Source of the DNA: Hymenobacter aranciens
Lineage (GTDB): Bacteria > Bacteroidota > Bacteroidia > Cytophagales > Hymenobacteraceae
Length of the DNA: 64,000 nt
Direction: 5' to 3'
NCBI RefSeq assembly: GCF_030580865.1
Contig: NZ_JAUQSY010000008.1
Location: forward strand, 273,115-337,114
The translations under genes were made by a program, and so were the position numbers. Positions 1 to 7,412 of the stretch are shown here, in pieces (the first letter of the stretch is position 1; each line of letters opens with the position of its first letter). Below the pieces are notes generated by a model that was not told where the DNA came from, did no database searches, and saw only the letters and a program-made list of their open reading frames with translations.

Positions 1-551
1 CCATTTTGATAAGTCTGTTCAAAAGGGATGGCATCATGCGCTGTTGGAACAACTCTCGGATACAATTTCGATGTAAGTCGATACTTATCAAAGTATTTTT
101 TGTAAGTCTGCCGCCAGACGTCGTCATCAGAAGGCCTACTTGGCGTAACGGAATCCGCGTATCTCAGCACTAACCTCTCAAATAGATTATGAAAGGTGAC
201 ATCTGGGAACATTGTTATCCCTTTTTTGACGTCACTCCATTGCCAAGCAGCATCGTTTTTAGGAATAAGCTTTCGAGTTACTTGTTCAAGGTTGTTTATT
301 GGCTCTAAATCAAGCTCCTCACTTAACGCTTTCCCTTGTTGATTTAGTGTATTCTCTATGTGCCGAAGCACTGAATGCAATTTTCTTCCATCTACATCGG
401 AGAAAAAATCTGATACCCGTTGTATACGAGGTAACATCGCCGCGCTCAAAAACCGAGTTTGCGGCTCAAAAAAGACGATACCTACATTCACAAATTCCCC
501 AGTCAGGTAATCGTGCACGTAGTGTAGCAACTGATACTGATAGGTTTTCAT
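1..551 (-). CDS. DUF3037 family protein, 3' end cut by window edge
   Basis: The minus-strand frame opens at an ATG (549-551) and stays open to the left edge, giving at least 183 residues. The N-terminus (MKTYQYQLLHYVHDYLTGEF, then VNVGIVFFEP) matches the opening of DUF3037 proteins, small proteins of unknown function usually encoded beside HipA-like kinases. The start overlaps the stop of the kinase gene by four bases (ATGA), so the two are translationally coupled. The region is clearly AT-richer than the rest of the window, which suggests transfer. Function is unknown; a role as partner or target of the kinase is inferred from the coupling only. Confidence 0.8.
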   Translation of the reverse strand, partial: MKTYQYQLLHYVHDYLTGEFVNVGIVFFEPQTRFLSAAMLPRIQRVSDFFSDVDGRKLHSVLRHIENTLNQQGKALSEELDLEPINNLEQVTRKLIPKNDAAWQWSDVKKGITMFPDVTFHNLFERLVLRYADSVTPSRPSDDDVWRQTYKKYFDKYRLTSKLYPRVVPTAHDAIPFEQTYQN

Positions 552-1360
552 GTTGAAGTGATACGGTTAAGATGCGCAGCAAATTCTTCTACGTGCGCAA
601 CCATTTCGTTGATATGGTTTTCGATTACTGCTCTTGCTCCTGTTTGCCATTCAGGAGGTATATGGCTGTAAGCGGAATGCCAGAAATCGGCATCAATATT
701 TTGAAAATTAACGCATAGGGTGTTAAAATCAATCCTTTTTCCACGTAGCTGGTTAAAAAAATAATGGTTGCGAATCCAATACAAATCAGCTTCAGGAATC
801 AACCATGACTCCTTGACAGGAAAAAGCGACTGCGTAAAGGAAAAAGCTAATTCGTGGTCCAATATGATTACATCATTACCATCGGTCAACATATTCTGCT
901 TTTCGAGACGCCGGTCGGTATTCTGAATAAGAACATCAAAAGCAAATATTAATTTAGCATATTCCTGTTCTTTTGGGTTAAGAGACTGGTTGTTTGCAAA
1001 CTCACGCATACCAGGTCTAAAAACCGAACCGTAGTTATGCCCTATTGAACGACTAACTAAATCATAACTAGGATGTCCCTTTATTGTCTGTAAGAATTCA
1101 TTACCTACCGTTACTAACACAGGTTCAACAGCATTAAGTCCAACTTGCCAAGCAGCAAAGCAGCCTAACATTTCGCGTTCAAATGCTGCAGCCGTCATAC
1201 GCTCTCCTCCCTTGCCTTTCAGGACATACTCTCCTTCGCTTGCCGTTTGCTCACAGAACCCTCTAATGAGAAGAGGCATATTAGCACCACTGGTGAAAAT
1301 TCTGCCTGGCTCCAGTGCTAAAACGTGAGGCAAATAATAACTAGGGTCGGTTACACGCAT
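548..1360 (-). CDS. HipA-like protein kinase (HipA_2 type)
   Basis: This 270-residue protein resembles the short HipA-like kinases of the HipA_2 family. Visible kinase landmarks are a candidate ATP lysine in YVLKGKGG (about residues 46-53), a catalytic-loop-like DVLIQNTDRRLEKQN (142-156) with D149 and N156 in the spacing used by HipA kinases, and a metal-binding IILDHELAF (165-173). It lacks the N-terminal HipA_N region of full-length HipA toxins. It is followed with a four-base overlap by a DUF3037 gene, the usual partner. No HipB-like HTH antitoxin lies between it and the tRNA. Base composition is AT-rich relative to the window. A toxin or defence role is possible but not shown. Confidence 0.75.
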   Translation of the reverse strand: MRVTDPSYYLPHVLALEPGRIFTSGANMPLLIRGFCEQTASEGEYVLKGKGGERMTAAAFEREMLGCFAAWQVGLNAVEPVLVTVGNEFLQTIKGHPSYDLVSRSIGHNYGSVFRPGMREFANNQSLNPKEQEYAKLIFAFDVLIQNTDRRLEKQNMLTDGNDVIILDHELAFSFTQSLFPVKESWLIPEADLYWIRNHYFFNQLRGKRIDFNTLCVNFQNIDADFWHSAYSHIPPEWQTGARAVIENHINEMVAHVEEFAAHLNRITST

Positions 1361-1533
1361 AAGGCTACAAGATTTAGAGGCACAATGTACAGTCCTTATT
1401 TGAAACTCTCTACATTCCTCCTACTAGTAGAGGTAGCTTCCTAAGTTATCGTGTCTGGGGTAGTAGCATTTTTTACATCTTGTAAGTAATGTTTAAGGTC
1501 AGACCGTTGGCAAAACTGTTAGCAGAAAAACAC
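1361..1533. other. AT-rich intergenic region upstream of the kinase pair
   Basis: No coding frame is supported here. It should carry the promoter of the kinase/DUF3037 pair. It shares the lower GC of that pair, so the composition change falls between here and the tRNA gene. Confidence 0.4.
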
Positions 1534-1565
1534 AAAAGCCCCTCCACGTATCGTGAAGAGGCTTT
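1534..1565 (-). terminator. Intrinsic terminator of tRNA-Lys
   Basis: On the minus strand AAGCCTCTTCACG, a three-base loop and CGTGGAGGGGCTT form a stem closely followed by TTTTGTGTTTTT. It lies directly 3' of tRNA-Lys and would end that transcript. Confidence 0.7.
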
Positions 1566-1568
1566 GAG

Positions 1569-1641
1569 TGATTCCGCTGGGATTCGAACCCAGGACCCGT
1601 ACATTAAAAGTGTACTGCTCTACCAGCTGAGCTACAGAATC
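1569..1641 (-). tRNA. tRNA-Lys (anticodon TTT)
   Basis: The minus strand folds as a 73-nt cloverleaf. The acceptor stem GATTCTG pairs with CGGAATC and is followed by discriminator A; the D arm is GCTCAGCTGGTAGAGC. The anticodon loop CTTTTAA carries TTT, and the T loop is GGTTCGAATCC. CCA is not encoded. The 3' side faces the AT-rich kinase module, the side where tRNA-targeted elements usually insert. Confidence 0.95.
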
Positions 1642-1686
1642 AGTAGCTTTGGGCTTTGAAACGGTGCCATACCGTTTTTGTGGGTA

Positions 1687-1694
1687 CAAAAGTA
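1687..1694 (-). promoter_or_regulatory. -7 box for tRNA-Lys
   Basis: The minus strand reads TACTTTTG, a match to the Bacteroidetes -7 consensus TAnnTTTG, 45 bases upstream of the mature tRNA 5' end. No clear -33 TTTG is visible. Confidence 0.45.
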
Positions 1695-1720
1695 CGAGGA
1701 CTTTTTCGGAATACATAACC

Positions 1721-2494
1721 TTGGCTCAAAAAAAACTCTCTCCCCGTGCTGCGTTGGCCCTTTTGGGCGTTTTAATCCTGTTGCCTTTCTGGGGGTTGGG
1801 AGCTGATTTCGGGGGAATAAATTTTTTCAATTCGGGGGCCAGCAAGCCCGGCGCAGAGCTGCTGCGGGCCGATTCGCTGTTCGCGGCGGGTCAGTTTGCG
1901 GCGGCGGCGCCCCTCTATCGGCAGCAGGTGTGGCAGCGGCGGCAGGCCTCGCCGCAGCTTTTGTTGCGCATGGCCTTTGCCCAGCAGCAGCTCGGCCACT
2001 ACCCGGCCGCCATGCTCTACCTGAGCTTGGCGCAGGCCCGGCAGCCGCGCCTGCGCACCTGGCGGCAGCTCACGGCCCTGGCCACCCAATACCGGCTGGT
2101 AGGCTACCCCAACACCTGGCAGCAGGACTGGCGGGTGCAAATTCAGCGCTATTACTACACCGGCCTGCAGGTGCTGCTGGGCGGGGCCGTGGTGGGCATG
2201 GTGTGGCTGCTGCTGCGGCGGCACCGGGCGCGGCCGCGCGGCTGGCTAGCCTATTTCGCCTACCTGCTGCTGACGGGGGCCTACCTCTACTGGCTGCGGC
2301 CCACGCCCGCCGCCCTCGTGGCCCGGGCGGGCGCGGCCATCATGGGCGGCCCCAGCGCCGGGGCCCCCTGGCTGAGCACAGCGGCCGTGGGCGACCGGCT
2401 GACGGTGCTGGGCACCCAGGATATCTGGTACCGCGTGCAGTGGCAGCAGCACGATGCGTTTGTGAGGCAGGCGGATTTGTTGGTGGTGGAGTAA
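1721..2494 (+). CDS. Membrane protein with TPR-like and SH3-like domains
   Basis: From a TTG start (1721) this gives 257 residues; the open frame continues upstream to 1649, but that part runs to the edge of the tRNA promoter region and looks non-coding. A hydrophobic segment spans residues 11-27, a tetratricopeptide-like helical region about 47-107, two membrane segments about 147-166 and 174-192, and an SH3-like beta domain (VGDRLTVLG to the C-terminus) about 220-257. The order TPR, membrane, SH3 recalls BatE-type proteins, but no other bat gene is nearby, so this is a resemblance only. It may be a cell-envelope scaffold. The start codon is uncertain. Confidence 0.65.
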   Translation: MAQKKLSPRAALALLGVLILLPFWGLGADFGGINFFNSGASKPGAELLRADSLFAAGQFAAAAPLYRQQVWQRRQASPQLLLRMAFAQQQLGHYPAAMLYLSLAQARQPRLRTWRQLTALATQYRLVGYPNTWQQDWRVQIQRYYYTGLQVLLGGAVVGMVWLLLRRHRARPRGWLAYFAYLLLTGAYLYWLRPTPAALVARAGAAIMGGPSAGAPWLSTAAVGDRLTVLGTQDIWYRVQWQQHDAFVRQADLLVVE

Positions 2495-2512
2495 GGGGCG
2501 GCAGAGGAAAAA

Positions 2513-2620
2513 AGAACGTCATGCAGAGCGCAGCGAAGCATCTCGCGTGTGGTAGTAATTTCTAACGATTGGGATTACTGCTGCACGCGAGATGCTTCGC
2601 TGCGCTCTGCATGACGTTCT
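2513..2620. repeat. Dispersed palindrome, copy A
   Basis: The left arm AGAACGTCATGCAGAGCGCA continues GCGAAGCATCTCGCGTG and is mirrored by CACGCGAGATGCTTCGC and its continuation, around a central spacer of about 30 bases. It is one of five related elements in the window (also near 5719, 17177, 20440 and 28621), all between genes. It could act as a terminator between the flanking genes or as a REP-like mobile repeat. Confidence 0.85.
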
Positions 2621-2644
2621 GGTTTTTGCTCTTCCTGCCTCCCC

Positions 2645-2652
2645 TACCTTTG
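2645..2652 (+). promoter_or_regulatory. -7 box for MOSC gene
   Basis: TACCTTTG matches TAnnTTTG and lies only five bases before the ATG at 2658, with a TTTG at 2625-2628 upstream (spacing 16 rather than 19). If used, the transcript would be leaderless or nearly so. Confidence 0.45.
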
Positions 2653-2657
2653 CCCCC

Positions 2658-3482
2658 ATGTCTGCTTCGCTTACGCTTTCCGGTCTCGTTCTCTATCCCG
2701 TCAAATCACTAGGTGGCTACGCGGTGCCCACGGCCGAAGTCACGCCCCGCGGCCTGCGGCACGACCGGCGCTGGCTGATTGTGGACGAGCGCAACCGCTT
2801 TATGACCCAGCGCCAGCACGCCGAGATGGCGCTGCTGACCGTGGCCCCGGCCTACAACGGCTTCCTGCTCAGCCACCGGCAGCGGCCGGAGCTGCTGCCG
2901 CTGTTCGTGCCCTTCGAAGCGACGGCGGATAAGACGCTGTTCGTGACCATCTGGGACGATATGGTGTGGGCCTGGTGCGGTGCCCCCGAGGCCGACGAGT
3001 GGCTGAGCGAGGCGCTGGGCCGTAGCTGCCGCCTGGTGTATATGTCCGACATGGTGCGGCGCGAAGTGGAGCCCGAGCGTAACCCCGCCGGCACGCTGGT
3101 GAGCTTTGCCGACGGCTACCCCTTCCTGCTCATCGGCGAAAGCGCGCTGACCGACCTCAACGCCCGCCTGCCCGAAGCCGTGCCGATGGACCGCTTCCGC
3201 TCCAACCTCATCTTCAGCGGCGGCGCGGCCTACGACGACGACGCCTGGGCCGACTTCACCATCGGCGAACTGCCCTTCCGGGCCGTGCGCGGCTGCGGCC
3301 GCTGCGTGCTGACGACCATCGACCAAACCACCGGCGAGAAAACACCCGGCGGCGAGCCCCTGCGCACCCTAGCCACCTACCGGCAGGCGGGCAGCAAAAC
3401 GCTGTTTGGCCAGAATGTGACTGGCCCGGCCGAGGGGTATTTGCGGGTGGGCGACAGGATTACCGTGCTTAGCCGGAAGTAG
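2658..3482 (+). CDS. MOSC domain-containing protein (YcbX/mARC-like)
   Basis: The 274-residue protein has the N-terminal MOSC beta-barrel (LYPVKSLGGYAVPTAEV, about residues 10-26, then the RHDRRW and MTQRQ motifs) and a C-terminal MOSC domain. The conserved cysteine region is RGCGRCVLTTIDQTTGEK near residues 212-229, the expected molybdenum-cofactor ligand site. YcbX/mARC relatives carry molybdenum cofactor and reduce N-hydroxylated compounds using an electron donor. No ferredoxin domain is fused here, so a separate donor would be needed. The ATG at 2658 follows the -7 box closely; an in-frame ATG upstream lies inside the palindrome and is unlikely. Confidence 0.85.
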   Translation: MSASLTLSGLVLYPVKSLGGYAVPTAEVTPRGLRHDRRWLIVDERNRFMTQRQHAEMALLTVAPAYNGFLLSHRQRPELLPLFVPFEATADKTLFVTIWDDMVWAWCGAPEADEWLSEALGRSCRLVYMSDMVRREVEPERNPAGTLVSFADGYPFLLIGESALTDLNARLPEAVPMDRFRSNLIFSGGAAYDDDAWADFTIGELPFRAVRGCGRCVLTTIDQTTGEKTPGGEPLRTLATYRQAGSKTLFGQNVTGPAEGYLRVGDRITVLSRK

Positions 3483-3629
3483 GGGCTAGTTAATGGTTAA
3501 GAGCGAAAGAGGTTAGGGCACTGGGCATTCGGTATTAGGTGTTTGGTTTCAGGTATTGGGATACTCGTTTCACCCAACTCCCAACTCACAATAAGTGAAT
3601 CCGCCAGCCCGTTTTTACGTTCTGGCTGC
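3483..3629. other. Low-complexity intergenic segment
   Basis: It carries loosely repeated short words (ATTCGGTATTAGGTGTTTGG, TTCAGGTATTGGG) like those of the heptamer array near 18097, followed by CACCCAACTCCCAACTCAC. No gene is supported. Confidence 0.4.
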
Positions 3630-4301
3630 ATGGATTTACAATACCTACTTGACTTTCTGAGGCGGCTGGCAGCCAACAACAACACCGCCTGGATGGCCGA
3701 GCACCGCGCCGACTACCAGCGCGCCCGCGCCGCCTGCACCGAGTTGGTGCGCCAGGTGCTGGCCGCCGTCTCCCCCACCGACCCCGACCTGGAAAACCTC
3801 ACGCCCGCCGACGTGATGTTCCGCCTCCACAAGAACGACCGTAGCCAGCGCGACCCCGAGCCCTACAAGCGCCGCATGGGCGCGGGTTTCAAGCGCGGCG
3901 GGCGGCACGCCGAGCGGGCAGGCTATTTCCTGGCCGTGCAGCCCGATGGCATGTCTTGGCTGGGGGCGGGCACCTTTTGGCCCTGGCCGGCCATGCTGGC
4001 GGCCATTCGGCAGGAAATCCACTACAGCCCCGACGAGTTTCACCGGCTGCGGCAGGCCCCGGAGCTGTTGCAGCATTTCCCTTTGGGGCTGGAGCCGACC
4101 GGGCCCCAACTTGTGCGCCCGCCGAAAGGCTACGCGGCCGACGACCCTGATTTGGCTTGGCTGAAGCTGAAAACGTTTGGCGTGGGGCAATATTTCAGCG
4201 ATTCGGAGGTGCTGGCGCCGGATTTTGTGGCGCGGGTAGCGGCAGGGATGGCGGCGGCGCGGCCGCTGGTGGGGTTTCTGAATGAGGCTATTGGGGGATA
4301 G
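3630..4301 (+). CDS. DUF2461 domain-containing protein
   Basis: From the ATG at 3630 the 223-residue protein matches the DUF2461 family along its length. Recognisable parts are the N-terminal FLRRLAANNNTAWM with EHRADY, the central VMFRLHKNDRSQRDPEPYK, the RAGYFLAVQPDG strand, and the C-terminal LKTFGVGQYFSD. This is the usual family length. The biochemical role is unknown; the central basic motif is the most conserved part. The frame stays open upstream into low-complexity DNA, which is why the later ATG was chosen. No operon partner is evident: the next gene is convergent. Confidence 0.85.
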   Translation: MDLQYLLDFLRRLAANNNTAWMAEHRADYQRARAACTELVRQVLAAVSPTDPDLENLTPADVMFRLHKNDRSQRDPEPYKRRMGAGFKRGGRHAERAGYFLAVQPDGMSWLGAGTFWPWPAMLAAIRQEIHYSPDEFHRLRQAPELLQHFPLGLEPTGPQLVRPPKGYAADDPDLAWLKLKTFGVGQYFSDSEVLAPDFVARVAAGMAAARPLVGFLNEAIGG

Positions 4302-4308
4302 AACGACA

Positions 4309-4494
4309 AGCTCCCCTCCTGCTAAGGAGGGGATGTGAGCGCCGAAGAGGCGCGAACGGGGGTGGTTAGGCCGTTCGCGCCGTCAGGGGTTTACTGGGTT
4401 TGTTCCAGATTCATCCTAACGGCGCGACCGGTTCAACCACCCCCGTTCGCCGCTCTTCGCGGCTCACATCCCCTCCTCTTCTGAGGAGGGGAGC
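4309..4494. repeat. Long inverted repeat between convergent genes
   Basis: Outer arms AGCTCCCCTCCT...AGGAGGGG and CCCCTCCT...AGGAGGGGAGCT enclose inner arms GAACGGGGGTGGTT and AACCACCCCCGTTC and a further GGCGCGAA/TTCGCGCC-like pair around a short core. It fills the gap between the convergent DUF2461 and kinase genes and could terminate both. It may be a degenerate mobile palindrome, distinct from the 2513-type family. Confidence 0.8.
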
Positions 4495-4510
4495 TTTGTT
4501 CTTTCAACCC

Positions 4511-5134
4511 TTAAAACAGCCCGAACAGCGTGCCGTTAATCTTGTCGATAATCGTCCCGAGGTCTTCGGGATTCTTGACGTAGTCGAGCTCGCTCACGTC
4601 CACAATGAGGTGGCGGCCGTGGTTGTAGCCGCTAATCCACTTCTCGTAATGCTCGTTGAGGTTTTTGAGGTACTCGATGCTGATGCTGTTTTCGTAGTCG
4701 CGGCCGCGCTTCTCGATTTGGTTGATGAGCTTTGAGAGGTCGGCGCGCAGGTAGAGCAGCAGGTCGGGCGGCTCGACGAGGCTAATCATCGACTCGAAGA
4801 GGGCGTAGTAGTTGTTGTAGTCGCGGGTTTCGAGCAGGCCCGACTCGTGCAGGTTGGCGGCGAAGATGTGGGCGTCTTCGTAGATGGTGCGGTCCTGGAT
4901 GATGCCTTTGCCGGCTTTCTGCAGCTGCTTGATTTGCTGGGTCTGGCGGAAGCGACCGTTCAGGAAGTACACCTGCAGGTGGAAGGCCCAGCGCGGCATG
5001 TCGGCGTAGAAATCCTTGAGGTAGGGATTGTCGTCTACGTCTTCCAGAAAAACCTCCCAGCGGAAGTGATGAGCCAACTTATGGGCCAGGGTGGTTTTGC
5101 CGGCTCCGATGTTGCCGACGATGGCAATGTGCAT
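4511..5134 (-). CDS. Deoxynucleoside kinase
   Basis: This 207-residue protein is a dNK-family kinase that phosphorylates deoxynucleosides with ATP in the salvage pathway. It has a Walker A P-loop GNIGAGKTT (residues 7-15), the substrate-binding EDVDDNPYL (31-39), the DRTIYEDAHIFA segment carrying the conserved DR(S/T) motif (about 101-112), and a lid-like KRGRDYE (163-169). The length is typical for bacterial dAK/dGK enzymes. Which deoxynucleoside it prefers cannot be told from sequence. It appears monocistronic. Confidence 0.9.
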   Translation of the reverse strand: MHIAIVGNIGAGKTTLAHKLAHHFRWEVFLEDVDDNPYLKDFYADMPRWAFHLQVYFLNGRFRQTQQIKQLQKAGKGIIQDRTIYEDAHIFAANLHESGLLETRDYNNYYALFESMISLVEPPDLLLYLRADLSKLINQIEKRGRDYENSISIEYLKNLNEHYEKWISGYNHGRHLIVDVSELDYVKNPEDLGTIIDKINGTLFGLF

Positions 5135-5271
5135 AACGCTGCGCGCAGGTAAAGAATAAGAAAATAGCGTGACCCCAAAGATAAGCCCGCCGCCGGGATG
5201 CCCCCGCTATTTATTCTCATAAAAAAGCCCTATACTTGAGTAGTATTCCCGGCTTATTCACTTGCTGCGCC

Positions 5272-5697
5272 ATGTCCTCCGCCGAACCCACCCTCCTGCT
5301 GGCGCTCACCGACGACCACGGGGCGCCGCTAGCCGAATACTTCCACTACCCCGCCGACGAGCTGCTCTACGTGCGCTGGCACGGCCAACTCAATGCCGAT
5401 GTGGTAATTAAAGGCTCCCAACAAGGTCGCAACTGGCGCGAGGCAATGCGCTACACCCGGGTGCTCAACGACAAAAGCGACACCGGCGGCGACTGGCGCG
5501 AGGCCCTGCCCTGGCTGCAATACGAATGGCTGCCGCTGGCCCTGGGCGCCGGCATCCGGGCCATGGCCTACGTCTTCTCGCCCGACCGGGACAACCGCTT
5601 TGCCAGCCAGGAATTTATCAACACGATACGCCCGCACATGGCCATCGAGCTGTTTGACGACGTGGACACGGCGCTGGCGTGGCTGCGGACGCAGTAA
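5272..5697 (+). CDS. Conserved hypothetical protein (possible SpoIIAA/STAS-like fold)
   Basis: From the ATG at 5272 this gives 141 residues without signal peptide or membrane segment. A beta-rich start (LLYVRWHGQLNADVVIKG) is followed by a helix (NWREAMRYTRVLNDKSDTGG) and an alternating region ending in MAIELFDDVDTALAWLRTQ. The C-terminal FDDVDTALAWL resembles the last helix of SpoIIAA-like proteins, which suggests such a fold but no function. A TATACTTG box at 5231-5238 could be its -7 element. An in-frame TTG at 5236 overlaps that box and was rejected as the start. I do not recognise a named family with confidence. Confidence 0.65.
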   Translation: MSSAEPTLLLALTDDHGAPLAEYFHYPADELLYVRWHGQLNADVVIKGSQQGRNWREAMRYTRVLNDKSDTGGDWREALPWLQYEWLPLALGAGIRAMAYVFSPDRDNRFASQEFINTIRPHMAIELFDDVDTALAWLRTQ

Positions 5698-5718
5698 GAT
5701 GACGGAGTATAAAGAACG

Positions 5719-5806
5719 TGTCATGCTGAACGCAGTGAAGCATCCTTTCACGCCTCAACGATTTCGTCCGGACGTGAGAGGATGCTTCACTGCGTTCAGC
5801 ATGACA
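5719..5806. repeat. Dispersed palindrome, copy B
   Basis: TGTCATGCTGAACGCAGTGA continues AGCATCC and is mirrored by GGATGCTTCACTGCG and its continuation, with a spacer of about 30 bases that differs from copy A. It lies between two convergent genes. Confidence 0.85.
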
Positions 5807-5815
5807 GGCGGTTAA

Positions 5816-6202
5816 TTACCGTGTCCGCGTACTTTTCAGCGTTTTAAATTCCGTTTGAGCGGCCCGGATGCGCACCCGCTCCTCCAGCGGCAGCCCGCTG
5901 TGCACTACCTGGTAGCGCGCCACCAAACGGCCCAGCACCTGCTCGGCCTCGGTCCACTGGCGGTAGTTCCAGCCGCGGCGCTCTTCGCGCACCACGCTGA
6001 TAAAGTGGTCGAATAGGTCCGGTAGCTCCTCGGCGCGGGCTTTGCTCAGGTCGATGGTTTCGTTGAGAAAATGCTTCTGCAGGTCTTCGTCAGTTGCAGG
6101 TGTGGTTTGGGTGACGGTGGTTTTGGTGGTGGTCGTGGTCTGGGCGTGGGTGGTGACCGAAGCAATTCCCAGCAGCACGAGCAGGCAAAACGATGATTTC
6201 AT
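5816..6202 (-). CDS. Small secreted protein of unknown function
   Basis: The 128-residue product begins with a signal peptide (MKSSFCLLVLLGIASVTTHA, cleavage expected near residue 20) followed by a threonine-rich linker (about 21-35). The rest is a charged helical domain (EDLQKHFLNETIDLSKARAE and onward to the C-terminus) with no cysteine and no catalytic motif that I recognise. It is probably periplasmic or released. It is convergent with the 5272 gene across palindrome B and divergent from the GNAT gene. Confidence 0.6.
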   Translation of the reverse strand: MKSSFCLLVLLGIASVTTHAQTTTTTKTTVTQTTPATDEDLQKHFLNETIDLSKARAEELPDLFDHFISVVREERRGWNYRQWTEAEQVLGRLVARYQVVHSGLPLEERVRIRAAQTEFKTLKSTRTR

Positions 6203-6316
6203 AAGGCAGATAAACTGGATGGTTGGGACGGCCGCTAACGCAATTGGCGGGCCAAGCGTACAGCTACGCGGCCGACTTATTCAAATTTTCGGCGCAATTT
6301 CGCGTTTTGCTGCTAT

Positions 6317-6838
6317 ATGACCTCTGCCCCCGCCGCCTTGCCGCGCATCGTTGCCGCCACGCTCCAGGATATTCCGACCATCATGCGTCTGGCCGAGGCC
6401 ACCTGGGAGCCTACCTACCGCTTCATCATCTCGCGCGAGCAGATTGAGTACATGTACCGGGTGATTTACACCCCCGCCTCGCTGAAGCGGCAGATGCAGG
6501 AGCAGCACCATACCTTCCTGCTGGCGTACCTTGATGATGAGCCCGCCGGCTACGCCTCCTTTGGCCCCCTGCCGCAGGAAGATGGCACCATTGCCTTCAA
6601 GATGCACAAAATCTACGTGCTGCCCACGCGGCAGGGTCAGGGCCTGGGCCTCTACCTCATCGAGGCGGTGGAGAATGCGGCCCGCACCGCCGGCGGCAAT
6701 TTCCTGGAATTGAACGTCAACCGCTACAACCCGGCCATCAGCTTCTACGAGCGGCGCGGCTTTGTGCGGCAGCGCGAGGAGGACATTCCCATCGGCCCGT
6801 ATTTCATGAACGACTACGTGCTGCGCAAGGAGTTGTAA
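6317..6838 (+). CDS. GNAT family N-acetyltransferase
   Basis: The 173-residue protein has the GNAT order: an N-terminal helical region with RLAEATWEPTYRF (about residues 25-37), a beta strand TFLLAYLDDEPAGYASFG (66-83), the acetyl-CoA pyrophosphate loop in KIYVLPTRQGQGLGLYLIEA (about 96-115; Q-x-x-G-x-G/A-like QGQGLG), and NRYNPAISFYERRGF near residues 137-151. It would transfer an acetyl group from acetyl-CoA to an amine; the substrate is unknown. A hairpin terminator follows closely, so it is transcribed alone. Confidence 0.85.
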   Translation: MTSAPAALPRIVAATLQDIPTIMRLAEATWEPTYRFIISREQIEYMYRVIYTPASLKRQMQEQHHTFLLAYLDDEPAGYASFGPLPQEDGTIAFKMHKIYVLPTRQGQGLGLYLIEAVENAARTAGGNFLELNVNRYNPAISFYERRGFVRQREEDIPIGPYFMNDYVLRKEL

Positions 6839-6866
6839 GCAGCATTTTCCCAAATTTTCACCGATG

Positions 6867-6900
6867 AACGGGCTGCTTGCAGGCGGCCCGTTTGTTTTTT
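6867..6900 (+). terminator. Intrinsic terminator after GNAT gene
   Basis: AACGGGC and GCCCGTT form the stem, followed by TGTTTTTT, 28 bases past the GNAT stop codon. Confidence 0.75.
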
Positions 6901-6923
6901 ATCCAACCTTTTTCCCCACTGTT

Positions 6924-7151
6924 ATGTCAGTAAAACTTACGGTTCTCTCCAACGGCTCGCTCCGCGTGGAAGGCGAAAACATTGAGCTCGTCGATGCCCA
7001 GGGCCAGCCCTACGGCCTGGGCGGCCGCCAGCGCATCAGCATCTGCCGCTGCGGGCTGTCGAAGCAAAAACCTTTCTGCGACGGCTCGCACAAAGGCCAT
7101 TTTGAGCACGACGCCACAGCGTTTGACCTACCAGCGCCCAAAACCGCTTAA
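6924..7151 (+). CDS. CDGSH iron-sulfur domain protein
   Basis: The 75-residue protein carries one CDGSH motif, CRCGLSKQKPFCDGSH, with the three cysteines and one histidine that hold a [2Fe-2S] cluster in this family. Before it lies a short beta region (VLSNGSLRVEGENIELVDAQ). It has no membrane anchor and is short even for the family, so it is probably a soluble redox or cluster-carrying protein. The ATG at 6924 was chosen because the open frame upstream runs through the GNAT terminator. Confidence 0.9.
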   Translation: MSVKLTVLSNGSLRVEGENIELVDAQGQPYGLGGRQRISICRCGLSKQKPFCDGSHKGHFEHDATAFDLPAPKTA

Positions 7152-7156
7152 CCCAG

Positions 7157-7311
7157 CCAGCCGCAACGCGGCAACACGTTGGTAGAAATACCCTCGCCCA
7201 TGAAAACCAGAGCCGCAACGCGGCGGCACCTTACGCAGGGTGCCGCCGCGTTGCGGCTCTGGCTTGTTCTATCAAACCCAGGCTACCAACGTGTCGCCGC
7301 GTTGCGGCTGG
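7157..7311. repeat. Nested palindrome
   Basis: Outer arms CCAGCCGCAACGCGGC...ACGTTGGTA and TACCAACGT...GCCGCGTTGCGGCTGG flank an inner hairpin (7208-7262) with arms CCAGAGCCGCAACGCGGCGG and its complement. The word AGCCGCAACGCGGC occurs in all four arms. No gene is supported. Confidence 0.8.
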
Positions 7312-7330
7312 CTCGCAATCCTGAGCTAAT

Positions 7331-7383
7331 GGTTAGCGGTTAGCGGTTAGCGGTTAGCGGTTAGCGGTTAGCGGTTAGCGGTT
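7331..7383. repeat. Tandem heptamer array (GGTTAGC)n
   Basis: Seven perfect GGTTAGC units plus four bases. The segment just downstream (about 7391-7422) repeats CTAACCATTAACC words that are complementary to the array, so array and flank form an imperfect inverted repeat between convergent genes. Confidence 0.9.
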
Positions 7384-7412
7384 GAACGTCATTAACCCCT
7401 AACCATTAACCA

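Noticed and set aside
1649..1720. N-terminal extension of the TPR/SH3 protein
   Set aside because: It would reach back through the tRNA promoter and adds a segment before the membrane helix with no similarity to the rest.
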